Source: Saussurea involucrata (taxonomy: Eukaryota > Streptophyta > Magnoliopsida > Asterales > Asteraceae). Taken from it: 64,000 bases of DNA. Within the stretch, counting starts at the first letter, position 1. Each line of letters starts with the position of its first letter. The stretch covers positions 50,273,617 to 50,337,616 of the forward strand of contig CM066326.1 of the NCBI GenBank assembly GCA_033807775.1, given 5' to 3'. The notes under the pieces were generated by a model that saw only the letters and a program-made list of their open reading frames with translations, was not told the DNA's origin and searched no databases. Positions 1 to 10,229 of this stretch are shown piece after piece. Both the position numbers and the translations under genes were made by a program.

Positions 1-240
1 AATATACTTGGTATATTCTATTTGGTATTAAAAATAATGTAATGGGTAGGGTGAACATAGTACAATACCATGTTTTTTTTCTATACTGTGTACTAATCAA
101 TTATAATTGATACGGAAATTTATATACCGTGTAGGCGTGTATCAACCAACTCTACTTGATACCAACTAAATTGGTACCAACTTTTTTCGGTTGATACATG
201 TTGGTACAGTTTTGTATCAACATTGCATTTTAAAAAAAAA
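1..240. repeat. AT-rich flank with GGTAC/GTACC palindromes
   Basis: No gene is visible. The stretch carries repeated TTGGTAC/GTACCAA motifs and a segment (about 130-185) that resembles 24500-24565, on the far side of the nested elements. It may be one half of a repeat split by later insertions. The match is short and judged by eye. Confidence 0.3.
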
Positions 241-400
241 CACAAATATACGAAACAATTTCATCAAGAAATGAATGATATGAAACAATTTCATCAAAAT
301 AAACTATTTCATGAAACAATTTCATTAATTTAACCAATGAAATCGACGGTTTACATGGTTTGCAAGATTAAGATGGTTTACAAAAGAATATATATATATA
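240..400. repeat. Truncated MITE copy (right half)
   Basis: This segment repeats, in direct orientation, the right half of the MITE at 390-795. It shares the block around 263-310 with 647-700 and ends in the same TA run. It is probably an older truncated copy next to the complete one. Confidence 0.5.
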
Positions 401-775
401 TATATAGTCCCCTTCAAATCTAAACTTTTTTCGTGTAAACAGTGTAAACTTTGTAGTTTCATAGGTTTTTTTGATGAAATGTTTTTATGAAATTGTTTAT
501 TTTGATGAAATTGTTTCATATCATTCATTTCTTGACGAATTTTTTTATGAAATTTGTAGTTTCATAGGTTTTTTTCATTTTTATGAACTGTTTCATACAT
601 TTTTCGTTTTCACCTATGAAACTACAAATTTCGCAAAACAAAATCATCAAGAAATGAATGATATGAAACAATTTCATCAAAATAAACAATTTCATCAAAA
701 AAATCATCAAAAAAAACCTATGAAATCGAGAGTTTACACGGTTTACATGAAAAAAAAATTACATTTGAATCTCCC

Positions 776-795
<20 letters not shown>
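390..795. mobile_element. MITE with terminal inverted repeats
   Basis: The left end (TA run, then TTCAAATCTAAAC and GTGTAAAC) is the inverse of the right end (GTTTACATG, then ACATTTGAATC and a TA run). The inner arms are rich in GAAACAATTTCATCA and its complement, so the element folds back on itself. Short reading frames inside are by-products of the repeats. The TA-rich ends hide any target duplication. Confidence 0.65.
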
Positions 796-799
<4 letters not shown>

Positions 800-808
<9 letters not shown>

Positions 809-1035
809 GGGATTGAACGAGAACAATGCCCATTTAAAAAAACACGAGAACCAACAAATTTATATATGATTTTACATTAACGTGAGAAAAGGCCACGTGG
901 ACTTGAAGCCCCAACCAGAGTCTCTTTTTTCACACGTTAATGAAAAATCATATATGATTTGTTGGTCCTCGTGTTCTTTTAAATATATATTCTTCTCGTT
1001 TAAACTCGTCATCTCTTTATATATATATAGAGAGA
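800..1035. mobile_element. Hairpin MITE
   Basis: Arms of roughly 75 bp at about 812-892 and 931-1008 are near-perfect inverse complements of each other, with a short loop between. GA and TA microsatellites flank both ends. There is no coding capacity. Confidence 0.6.
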
Positions 1036-1039
1036 GAGA

Positions 1040-1225
1040 GAGGGAGGGAAGGAAGGAAGGAGGTTCAAGGAAAAACCTTAAAAAATGGAAAACTAAGGAA
1101 CTCTGGTAGTCTTTCAACTTGACGGTATGCATATGCAGGTGTGCATGTTACAAATTACCTGTATGCACAAGTGCATATCGTGTAGATGAAGGGCTACCAG
1201 AGTGTTCCTTAGTTTTCCACCTGAC
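1040..1225. mobile_element. Small hairpin MITE
   Basis: The left arm (about 1084-1117, containing GGAAAACTAAGGAAC) is the inverse of the right arm (about 1183-1219). Between them lies a GCATATGCA-type palindrome. A GA/GGAA run precedes it and a TA run follows. Confidence 0.5.
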
Positions 1226-1226
1226 C

Positions 1227-1270
<44 letters not shown>
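1226..1270. repeat. (TA)n(GA)n microsatellite
   Basis: A run of TA followed by a run of GA. It is the insertion seam between two MITEs. Confidence 0.9.
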
Positions 1271-1272
<2 letters not shown>

Positions 1273-2012
1273 GTTCAAATTAGAAGTGCTAAATATATGA
1301 GAAGTAAAGAAGTGATCTTAGACATTCATTCGGTCAAGATCGGCGGCTTTGACCGAGAAGCAGCGAATAATTTCTCGTGTGGTATGCGCGTGGTCTGCAC
1401 AAGATAGAGGGGTAGTTTCGAAAAAATATGTGGGACGAGTTCATATATGAATCTGTGTGATTCACATATTAACTATACGTTCACACATGAACCTTTGTAA
1501 TTCACATATGAACTTTTTTTAACTAATTCATATATGAACCTTTGTGATTCATATATGAATCAGTTAATTAGTTCATATAAGAATTAGTTAAAAAAATCCA
1601 TATGAATCACAAAGGTTTATATATGAATCAGTTAATTGGTTCAACTAATTCATATATGAACCTACAGTTAATTAGTTTCATATATGAAACACAAAGGTTC
1701 ATATATGAATCACAAAGGTTCATATATGAATCAGTTAATTGGTTCACTGATTCATACATGAACATACAGTTAATTAGTTTCATATATGAATTAGTTAACA
1801 TGAGTTCATATGTGAATTACATGGGTTCATATATGAATAGATAATTCATATGTGAAACACACAGTTTCATATATGAACTCATCCCGTGTTTTTGTAAAAG
1901 TTACGAAACTGCCCTTCTATTTTTGGAACAACCGCAACTTTTGACCAATTAAAGCCGATCTTGACCGAATAAATGACCAATATTATATATTTAGCACTTC
2001 TCATTTGAACCT
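1271..2012. mobile_element. MITE with TTCATATATGAA palindrome array, copy A
   Basis: The ends are inverse repeats (AGGTTCAAAT...ATTTGAACCT, extended by GAAGTGCTAAATAT and its inverse). The core is an array of TTCATATATGAA palindromes separated by spacers such as TCACAAAGG or CAGTTAATTAG. Copy B of the same family is at 50387-51179. The inner flanks of both copies share a conserved unique block (GTCAAGATC...GACCGAATAAATG) that defines the family. The 80-residue frame over the array is a translation of the repeat, not a gene. Confidence 0.75.
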
Positions 2013-2042
2013 AAGGATATACATACATATATATATATATAT

Positions 2043-2773
2043 ATATATGGGTGGGTTCAAATGAAAACTCATTTTCAATTGTGCACATGAGGACAAGTCA
2101 CAACCATTGATCAAGATTTGGAAAATTAATCAATGGTTAAAACAAAATAAGATTAATTAAGAAGTGATTAGGGACAAAATTGAAAATTTGAATATGCGCC
2201 TACCTTATTTGACCTTTTATTTTCTTTTTTAATTAAAAAGTTTTACCCCCTTAAATTTTAAAATAAATTATCTTAAAAATTACTAATATTTTAATTAAAC
2301 AAATTACATCAAAAAAACGAGAATTCCGTGTCCATCTTGATATAGTTTTTTTAACCGTTTTTTTACGTGAAATGTCATATATGTGTTTTATTCATTATGA
2401 ATATGTATGCACGTCCCTGGGTGTCCACATTCAGTATGAATAACAAAGGTGAACGTTCATTCACTATTCATGATGAATAATAAAGTATTCAGTATGAATA
2501 ATAAAGTATTCATAGTAAATAATACAACATTCAGGATGATTAATACACGAATTCATAATTCATGTATTATTAATCATGAATCGTGTATTATTCACCTTGA
2601 ATGATGTATTATTCATCCTAAATTATACATTATTCATGATGAACAATAAATGAATGGCAGTGAAGGTGTGGGCACATCGCGCGCTCTTTTTGTTTCCCGA
2701 TTCATATCCAAAATTTGGTTTTATTCATTATGAATATGTATGCACATCGTCAGGTGTCCACATTCAGTATGAA
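2043..2773. mobile_element. Long-inverted-repeat element, left part
   Basis: From about 2090 this is the inverse of 23720-24060, over roughly 350 bp including the shared tract TTTTACCCCCTTAAATTTTA. The inner part is built of ATTCATGATGAAT-like palindromes. The element continues at 23372 after the 20.6-kb LARD1 insertion. It has no coding capacity, and its superfamily cannot be named from its ends. Confidence 0.65.
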
Positions 2774-4298
2774 TGTTACAACCCAAATTCTAGTGAGTTT
2801 TAGAGTTAGTGGTCAAAGTGGAATAAATGAAAGTTAACTTGAGGGACTTGATAGCAATTTTGTGAAATGTATTTAAGGACACCATTCCCTAGGGCAGCCT
2901 CCAATTGTTGAAATCAGTAGTGTGATTGTGTGTGTGTGTGTGCTCTTGGTGGTGGCGGCTAAGGAAGAAGGAAGAAGAGAAAGAAAAGTTTGAAGAGAAA
3001 TCAAGAGAAAGGAAGAATCAAGCTAAAATTTGCAAGGTAATGCATCCTAATTCGTTCTTCTGATTAGGATAAAGCTTCTCCTTCTTTTCGTTATGAATCC
3101 TTAGGACTGATGTTGATGATTACTTGAGTTTTCACCATTTTTCCTTGAAAATAGGTTTTATGGGGTTTGTCTTAATGAATCGATTTTAAGAGATTAATTG
3201 GGTATTTGAGGTTGGTGGATGAACCCTTGAGGTTATCTAATCAAACTAATGGCTAAAATCGGGTTAGAAATCACTTTTAAGGAATTATTTTCGAACAGCA
3301 GTCGTATACGGACACCTTCATTTCCTGATGAAATGGTGGTTTCCGGATACGGATGCTGGTTTTCGGGTGAAGCTTTATGGTAGTTTCCGGGTGGGTGTTT
3401 TGCGGGTAGATATCCGGACAAGTTGGTATCCGGACAAGTAGATATCCGGACAAGTTGGTATCCGGACAAGTAGATATCCGGACAAGTTGGTATCCGGACA
3501 TTGTGTGCTGGACAGTAGGTTGAGCCGTTTAATCTGATCCGAATCTAATGCCCTTAGGTGTTCGATTGGTTTAGCTGGGAAGAGTTTAAGAAGTGCGTTC
3601 TACGATAAGCAAAGGTGAGTTCTCTCACTCCTTTTTATGACGTACCATTTTTACTGAATATGGTTCCTTTATCGAGCATGAATTGATTTATGAAAAATTA
3701 TGCATGCTTCCATGATTTACATGTTTACCCACAAACAAAAGATGTTTTCTCCTATGGGATCTCTGATCCCTTGGGCATATGGAGGTTAGCTTGTAGGTTG
3801 GAATTCGTTTTCTCCTACATGAAGGAACGGGGAGTCCATTTGGATTCCGGCGTAGACGAGAGGGTGTCTGTTAGGCCCCGATCGGAGTAGCTTATACAAT
3901 TCCCTGAACCCCGTGTTTAACCTTGAATGATGTTATGAGAAAGATGTGAAAGTATTTTCTTTACGAAATGATCTTTTTACTGTGATAAATGTTATGGAGG
4001 GAATTCACTAGACCTTTTGGTCTAACCCTCGCTTTTCAAAAACTAAACCATTTTCAGGTAAGCGCGCTATGGGTTCTTCTAGTAATAACTAGGAGTGACT
4101 CAAGGAGGATTTGGAGACTAGAGCGACTCCAGAGTTTTGGATTCTAATGACTATAGATGTAGCTCTCGGCTGTGGATTTTAGACTTCCGCTGTCTAATTT
4201 TGTTTAGTATAGAAGAATTTATGTCTATGGACAAGTTTAATTATGTAATCTGAATGCTTATTTCTGGTTAAATGCATGTTATGTTTTGGGACGTTACA
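2774..4298 (+). repeat. 5' LTR of LARD1
   Basis: It matches 21804-23371 with roughly twenty substitutions and several indels by eye. The indels include an extra pair of CCGG repeat units here and about 70 bp missing near 3750. It contains a TG microsatellite (2926-2942), a CCGG tandem block (3330-3500) and three splice-donor-like sites at 3037, 3615 and 4058. Confidence 0.85.
3400..3510 (+). repeat. Tandem TATCCGGACAAGT repeats in LTR
   Basis: About six units of 17-18 bp alternate between TATCCGGACAAGTTGG and TATCCGGACAAGTAGA. The 3' LTR has fewer units (22447-22505), so the array expands and contracts. The 74- to 78-residue minus-strand frames here are translated repeat. Confidence 0.9.
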
Positions 4299-6767
4299 AA
4301 TGGTATCAGAGCCTTAGTTTAAGGGATTTAGGTGACCATTCGGGCCTAAACTTAAACTGTAAGATGAGGAACACAGCCGAGACATAGGATTGCCTCTAGG
4401 AACGATCACTATAAATGCGCTTAGGAATAAGGTGCCAAGGACAAACGTGTAAGGTAAGTTTGGGATTACACCTGGCCAGTGTAATCACGAACTTACAGGT
4501 ACATATGCGTGCTTACAATACCTTACTTATAGCAAAATTGTTGTGTCACGTCTAGTAAGGATTAACTATCGGTTTCTTTCAGTTTAGCGCTATGGCTGGG
4601 AGAGCGTTGAGGAATAGGTCAGCAAGATCCCTGAGGGATAGACCGAGTTCCATTGCTTGGGGAAGTGTCGTGTAAGAGTCATTATGATGTGATGTATGTA
4701 GACATCGTAGAGAAGAAACGTGTGAAGAATGTTATGAGTCGTCTAGAGGTAGCTCTTCGTGGATTCGGAGAGGATGAATGTTTGAGTTTGAGTAAGACTC
4801 CAGTTTCGGGAGAGTCCTAGTTATGGAAACCATGGGATAGATCAGTTGGGAGGGTAAGATCGAACATTGTCAAAACCTTGAAAGTATCAATGGAGCCCTG
4901 ACTTTTTAGTCTAGTTTTTCATTGGCAGGATAAATGGAATAAGAAACTCATAGTGAATTGAAAGCGTGTGGAAGTAGAAGGTGAGATAGTCGATCAAAGC
5001 GAAAATAGTGTGAAATGGTTGAATGAGTGAGATGTGGAACGCATGTACATCAAGTTAGTGCTTGACCGAGAGGGCGACCCTTGGTCGAAGGAAGAGTGTC
5101 AAGGATAAGTTGCGTGGGTAAAACGGTTGACCTTGCTAGGGTGAGTAGCCTTCAATTGCAAGTAGAGTTTCATGCATAGCTTTCTTAAATATAACATGAA
5201 AATTTGCACGATTTAAATTAAATGTGTAAATATCAATTTTGATCAAAAAGGGGTCGGAATGTGCAAGCGTATGTTAAAAGAAAAGGTGATTTCATTCACA
5301 TTGCACAATGAAATTTTGAGCCTAACGATTGCGAAGTATTTCACACTTTTCATGATAAGTTAAATTATTACAAAAGGGCGAGAAGACGTGTGCTAGCAAA
5401 ACTTTTACAATCAAATGAATTTTAACCGATTGATATCATATAAAAGAGTGTGAGAACTGACTGGTTTACTTGGTGTCAGTAATTTAATTCGAAATGGTGC
5501 CGTATGAAAGGATTTTCATTCAACGTATTACTGCCGTAATAACATCGTTCGGAATTGAGTAAGATTAAGGTTCACGGAAAGATGCATGCAAACGATTCTC
5601 GAATCGTTGTGCAGGGCGTTGAAGTTATAAGAGTGATGGGGTCATGTGTACCCAAGTGTTTTCCAAACGTTGTTTATTTAAAATGATGAAATGTGCGAAA
5701 AGATTTATGTACTGTATTGTCATGCATGAAGGCTATGAACCTACTAGGTCGTAGAATATTACGTTATAAGTTAAGAAGGAACTCCGAGAGTGGAAAGGTG
5801 TTGGACAAGTCAGGGGAGAACGTACGTGGTTGCAGTATATGTGTTCTAGAGGAAAGGTGAACAGTGGTAGAATCGTAAGTGGAATATAGTATCGGTTGTA
5901 TGAGGGTTTGCACCCTTGTTCGGTAACTGGAAGTACGGTTGTTGAGGGACGGATTGGGCCCAGGGGAAGGAGTAGAAGTCATCGAGGTGTTGGTACTAGC
6001 AACTCGTTGAGTAGTGTTGAGAGGCAGAAGCGAAATGTCCACGGTGTTGGATATGAGTTTTGAGGTGAGCTTGTAATATTAATGTTACAGGAGTAAGTTC
6101 AGAAAAGAGAGAGGTGTATTATGAGGTGATTATGATATGTTGGTAGGATTAGGTTCCGTAAAGAACCCTTATTAGAGAATAAACTAAGAAAGTAGTTACA
6201 GGTTATCTGTTGTGGTAGAAGCCGACAGTTGTGAAAGGTGGCCGAGGCCGAAGTCTTAAACCAAAGGGTTAGAAGTTGATTGAACACCTTGTAGGAGTGT
6301 TAAGAAGATGAGAAGTTATTGTTTTAAACAAGCGTTCTATTTGCGAAGTATGAAAGGTTCGTAGAATGATGAGGTAAGTAGCATGAGCGAAGCGAGTGTG
6401 TAGACTTTATCGTTTAGTGAGGGACTGTGTCCAGCTTACGTAAAAGCTCGAATCATAAAGAGCTAGCTAGGATGTTTGTGTTTGAGCTAAGTGTGAACTC
6501 GTGAGTCATAGTTCAACAAGTGGGGATAGAACTAAGTAGCGAGACAGACTCGATTGTAGTATATGGGAGAATATGAAGGAAAGTGTGAATTGTGTACGAA
6601 TGACCATGAGAGACTTGGTCGATAGTGTGATGATAGGAGTGGTGAATGTATGAATGAATAGTAGCTTCAATTGCCAAGATATCTGTGTCAGCCGGCGATG
6701 TAGTAAGGCGACGTTAGAAAGATGAAGGATTAGAAGGAAACCCTTATGGGATTTGGGGTAGAGTGTA
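4299..6767 (+). other. LARD1 interior, left part (no intact gene)
   Basis: It aligns by eye with the LARD2 interior from 27125 on. A splice-acceptor-like tract (CGGTTTCTTTCAG, AG at 4581-4582) precedes an ATG at 4592. That frame begins MAG and resembles the LARD2 frame, but an extra G shifts it about 70 bp in and it stops soon after. No other frame is conserved, and short minus-strand frames are incidental. The region ends at the copia insertion. Confidence 0.6.
4301..4313 (+). promoter_or_regulatory. Primer binding site of LARD1
   Basis: TGGTATCAGAGCC lies two bases after the LTR end. It is complementary to the 3' end of the initiator tRNA-Met, the usual primer for plant LTR elements. Confidence 0.9.
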
Positions 6768-7731
6768 TGTTGATCCAAACCCTCAGTGATTTGATAATGA
6801 CCCTCTCTTAAATACTTAGTGAAAATTGTAAGTAAACAATATGTATCAGAGTTTCACTATCGCTGATAAGTACTAAGATCTTCCAGTACCGCTGATAGGA
6901 ACTCTCGCTCTTTAAATTTAACATTCAGCGAAACTGTTCACCATTAATGCTGAGTCTGTTCAGTACTTATGGTGATCGCTGATAAGTTAGTTGTTTACTT
7001 ATGATCCCTGAATACAAGTTTCACGTCAACATAGGTTCTAAACTGAAGTCGAAGATCAAGCTCAAGAACCAGCGACAAGTCTCCTAATGAACTGATGCGG
7101 ATCAGCGAAGACTCAGATTTGTCCACTCAACGTTAAGTATCAAGTACAAGACTTCAGCTATCGCTGAACTTCATCAAAGCTGAATAGTAAATGATGATAC
7201 TCTGAATCAACGAAAGCTGATCATGAAGTCCTCCGTACAAAGTACTTTTGTCTTAACCACCCTTGCACGACTCCGTACGTAATGTTAGAAAGAACCTCCG
7301 ACTGTCTGAAATCGTACAACCAATCTGATACTACACTGTTCATACATGCGGCTACTAAGGTTGTCAACAAAGGTCAATGACATGCAACCAACCAGCTGAT
7401 GACACGTGTAAAGTATATACTGACTTGCATTTAGTGCATGCAGTATATAAAGAGATGAACCCACTTCATTTGAAGTAACTTGCTAACTCTGGACAAGTTC
7501 AATCTCTTATCTCAAGATAGGTTATTATTAGTAATTTCCTTATCTCTCTTAGTGTAAGAAACCTTAGTGTTCCAACTTGTTTAGATTTAGGTTTATCCTT
7601 AATCTTGTTTCCGCAACAAGCTGTAAATTGTTAATGATTTATCAATAAACAATTTAGAAAAGTAAAATCTGTGTGTTTGTATTCAACCCCCCCCCCCTTC
7701 TACAAACTTGTATAGGCCTTCGGGACCAACA
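6768..7731 (+). repeat. 5' LTR of copia element
   Basis: It contains a G-box palindrome ACACGTGT (7402-7409) and, about 35 bp further on, a TATA box TATATAAA (7444-7451), placing the RNA start near 7475. A poly-C run near 7687 differs in length from the 3' copy. CAGCG/CGCTG motifs occur about seven times. Confidence 0.92.
7395..7475 (+). promoter_or_regulatory. LTR promoter (G-box plus TATA)
   Basis: ACACGTGT at 7402-7409 and TATATAAA at 7444-7451 have the spacing of a plant RNA polymerase II promoter. The same arrangement recurs in the 3' LTR (ACACGTGT at 19508-19515). A G-box/TATA pair also precedes the 3' ORF at 13914-13983. Confidence 0.65.
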
Positions 7732-7733
7732 AG

Positions 7734-7745
7734 TGGTATCAGAGC
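7734..7745 (+). promoter_or_regulatory. Primer binding site of copia element
   Basis: TGGTATCAGAGC, two bases after the LTR, is complementary to initiator tRNA-Met. Confidence 0.92.
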
Positions 7746-7811
7746 AGATTTGTTTAATCTCATAAACAAGATCTAATCTAAGATATTTCTCTTCCTTGCT
7801 ATTATCTGAAA

Positions 7812-10229
7812 ATGGCCACCAACACAAACACAAATTATATAGACAATGGTTCTCTTGCAAAACCCCCTAGATTTTCCAAAGATAACTTCAATTTATGGAA
7901 AAATAGGATGACACTCTTCTTAGAAGGTGTAGACCCTACTATGCCTTACTATCTCGAAAACGGCCCATACATCCCTGTAACAATCGATGTTGCAGTTCCA
8001 GCCACTGCGAATAGACCTGCTATTCCAGAAAGGCTGATTCCTAAGGAAATACACATGTGGACCGATGAAGATAAGAAGAAAGTGGCTATAGATACAAAAG
8101 CCAGATCCATACTATCCATGGCTCTTCCTGACGAAGTCTACCATTCCGTCATGAATCTGAAAACATCAAAAGCCATGTGGGACACAATATGTGTTCAGTA
8201 TGAAGGAACGTCTGAAGTCCAGGACTCAAGAAAGATCAACCTGGTAAGACAATACGAAAGCTTCGTTTCTGGTAAGAATGAAACTCTCTCTGAAGTTCAT
8301 CAACGTTTTAATTGTTTAATTATAGATCTGAAAACTGTTGGTAAGGAATATTCTAACTTTGAAGTGCTGACAAAGTTTCTAGAATGTTTACCTGAAAGCT
8401 GGGACAATTATTCCATGTGTCTCAAGCTGTCAAAGGATCTAAAATCAATTACCCTTTCAACCTTATATGGCACGTTGTTGAATCATGAGCAATCAAGCCA
8501 TCTTAAGAAGAATCTTGTAAAAGATTCCAAAAGCACCCTTGTTGCTTTAATCTCAGAGGAACCTTCTTCTCAGCGACCCTCGGTCACTATCACTGAGTTA
8601 GAAAGTAACTCTGAAAGGTCATCAGATTCTGATTCCTCAGATGATGATGAATCTTTGGCTCTCCTAACTAAAAAGTTCAGGAGATTTTCCAAAAAGAAAA
8701 TGTTAAGAAAGAACAAACCTCTTTCCATAACTGACAAGCCTAAATCATCAGCTTTTGTTGATAAGGCTACTGCTACTTGTTTTAACTGCGAAAAGACAGG
8801 ACATTTCGCTAACGAGTGCAGGTCTAAGAAAGTTTCTAGACCCTCAGCTTTCACAAAGAAATCCTTTGTTCCAAGGAATAAAGATGACAAATACTCAAAG
8901 CTGAGAGAAAAATATGCAAAGCTGAAAAGCTTTAAGAAGAAAGGCAAAGGCCTGATGGCCAACTATGATTGGGCTGCTTCTGATGAAGAAGCATCATCAT
9001 CTGACTCTGAAGATGATGAAGCAAATCTATGTCTTATGGCCAAGATTGAAAAAGAGGAAGAAAGTTCTGACATTCCCTCCACTTCAACCTCTGCTATTCA
9101 GGTATCACCTTCTTTCTTTACCAATATTGCAAATATTCATGAAGCTGATAGTCTCCGTAAGATCGATCTCTTGACTAGAAGTTTATACGAAGCCATGAAC
9201 GGCAAAACTGTGGTTGAAAACCAAAACCTTGATCTCGCTGAAAAGCTTAAAAACTGCCACCTTCAAATAGAAAAGCTTTCTAAAATTGAAGATGATTTTA
9301 AAGATCAAGTATATTTAAATCAGCTAGTCAAAATCGAACGAGCAGAAGCTATCGCTGCATTAAAAGCTGAAAAAGCTACTGTTGAAGGATGGTGTAATTC
9401 TTCAACAAAGATCACTGAGATAATAAAGTCTCAGATTCCCCTGAGTGATAAACGTGGTATGGGTTACAAATATGATACTCCAAAACCAACCACTGAGCGT
9501 TCAATGCTTAAATTTGGAACGTTCGTATCCTCAGTCGTTGATACTTCATCTTCTCAGTGCTCCTCGTCCATTACACCAATCCCTGAGGAAACTCCTACCT
9601 CCTCAAAAGGCAAGGAGAAAATGGTTTATTCAAAACCTACCTCTGTCTCTAAAGACAAAGGTAAAGGAATTGTTATTTACCAAAATCCTCAGAAGGGTAC
9701 CTTAGTACCAAAGCTGAATGCTTCTAAAGCCTCAGCGACTCATCCATCTGGATCAAGGAAACAGATCTCTGGATCTATTCAACGATCTACTCCTAGACTC
9801 AGAGTGGATATCCTTGGTAAGAAATCTGAAGAACTGAATGTTCATCCCATTTCTAAAGCCAATAGTTTACTTGGTGCTGGCACTTCTAATTCTAAATTAA
9901 AAGCTCAGCATTCAAATGGTCCTAGAACTACTTTTAGCTATAGGAAATGTTATCACTGTGGACTCACTGATCATATTGCTAGTAAGTGCCCCACAGCCAC
10001 CAAAGCTGAAAAGATAGCTAAGGTGAAGATTTCCCCCAAGGCAAAGAAGACCAACCCTGGTGCAAATCAGGTCAAGGTGAATCCTACCACTGAGGTTAAG
10101 AAATTAACCAAAGTGAAGAAAGACAAAGCTGAATCTTCAAATGCTGCGAAGACTGCTGAACCTTCCATTCCAACTACTTCCACTGACAAATGTGTATACA
10201 TGGTTAAGTGGGTACCCAAGAAAAACTAA
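7812..10229 (+). CDS. Copia Gag polyprotein region
   Basis: The frame is 805 codons long. Residues about 20-230 match the UBN2-type Gag of plant copia elements (NLWKNRM near the start, CLPESWD near 200), which forms the capsid of the cytoplasmic particle. A CCHC zinc knuckle CFNCEKTGHFANEC lies near residue 321 and a second, CYHCGLTDHIASKC, near residue 712. Between them are Ser/Asp-rich and Lys/Glu-rich coiled-coil stretches. The ATG at 7812 is the first after the primer site, with an A-rich context. The frame ends in TAA (10227) and continues in the same frame into pol, so the stop may be a mutation or a gag/pol boundary. Confidence 0.85.
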   Translation: MATNTNTNYIDNGSLAKPPRFSKDNFNLWKNRMTLFLEGVDPTMPYYLENGPYIPVTIDVAVPATANRPAIPERLIPKEIHMWTDEDKKKVAIDTKARSILSMALPDEVYHSVMNLKTSKAMWDTICVQYEGTSEVQDSRKINLVRQYESFVSGKNETLSEVHQRFNCLIIDLKTVGKEYSNFEVLTKFLECLPESWDNYSMCLKLSKDLKSITLSTLYGTLLNHEQSSHLKKNLVKDSKSTLVALISEEPSSQRPSVTITELESNSERSSDSDSSDDDESLALLTKKFRRFSKKKMLRKNKPLSITDKPKSSAFVDKATATCFNCEKTGHFANECRSKKVSRPSAFTKKSFVPRNKDDKYSKLREKYAKLKSFKKKGKGLMANYDWAASDEEASSSDSEDDEANLCLMAKIEKEEESSDIPSTSTSAIQVSPSFFTNIANIHEADSLRKIDLLTRSLYEAMNGKTVVENQNLDLAEKLKNCHLQIEKLSKIEDDFKDQVYLNQLVKIERAEAIAALKAEKATVEGWCNSSTKITEIIKSQIPLSDKRGMGYKYDTPKPTTERSMLKFGTFVSSVVDTSSSQCSSSITPIPEETPTSSKGKEKMVYSKPTSVSKDKGKGIVIYQNPQKGTLVPKLNASKASATHPSGSRKQISGSIQRSTPRLRVDILGKKSEELNVHPISKANSLLGAGTSNSKLKAQHSNGPRTTFSYRKCYHCGLTDHIASKCPTATKAEKIAKVKISPKAKKTNPGANQVKVNPTTEVKKLTKVKKDKAESSNAAKTAEPSIPTTSTDKCVYMVKWVPKKN

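Noticed and set aside
1602..1844. 80-residue frame of repeated YMN/YES motifs
   Set aside because: It is a translation of the TTCATATATGAA palindrome array of a MITE, not a protein gene.
3233..3501. Minus-strand frames with repeated CPDTNLSGY motifs (also at 22270-22506)
   Set aside because: They are translated CCGG tandem repeats in an LTR. The unit number differs between the two LTRs and there is no start context.
3400..3510. CRISPR-like array
   Set aside because: The units are contiguous tandem repeats without unique spacers, inside a plant retrotransposon LTR.
8570..8962. 130-residue minus-strand frame
   Set aside because: It is antisense to copia gag in a shadow frame with no independent features.
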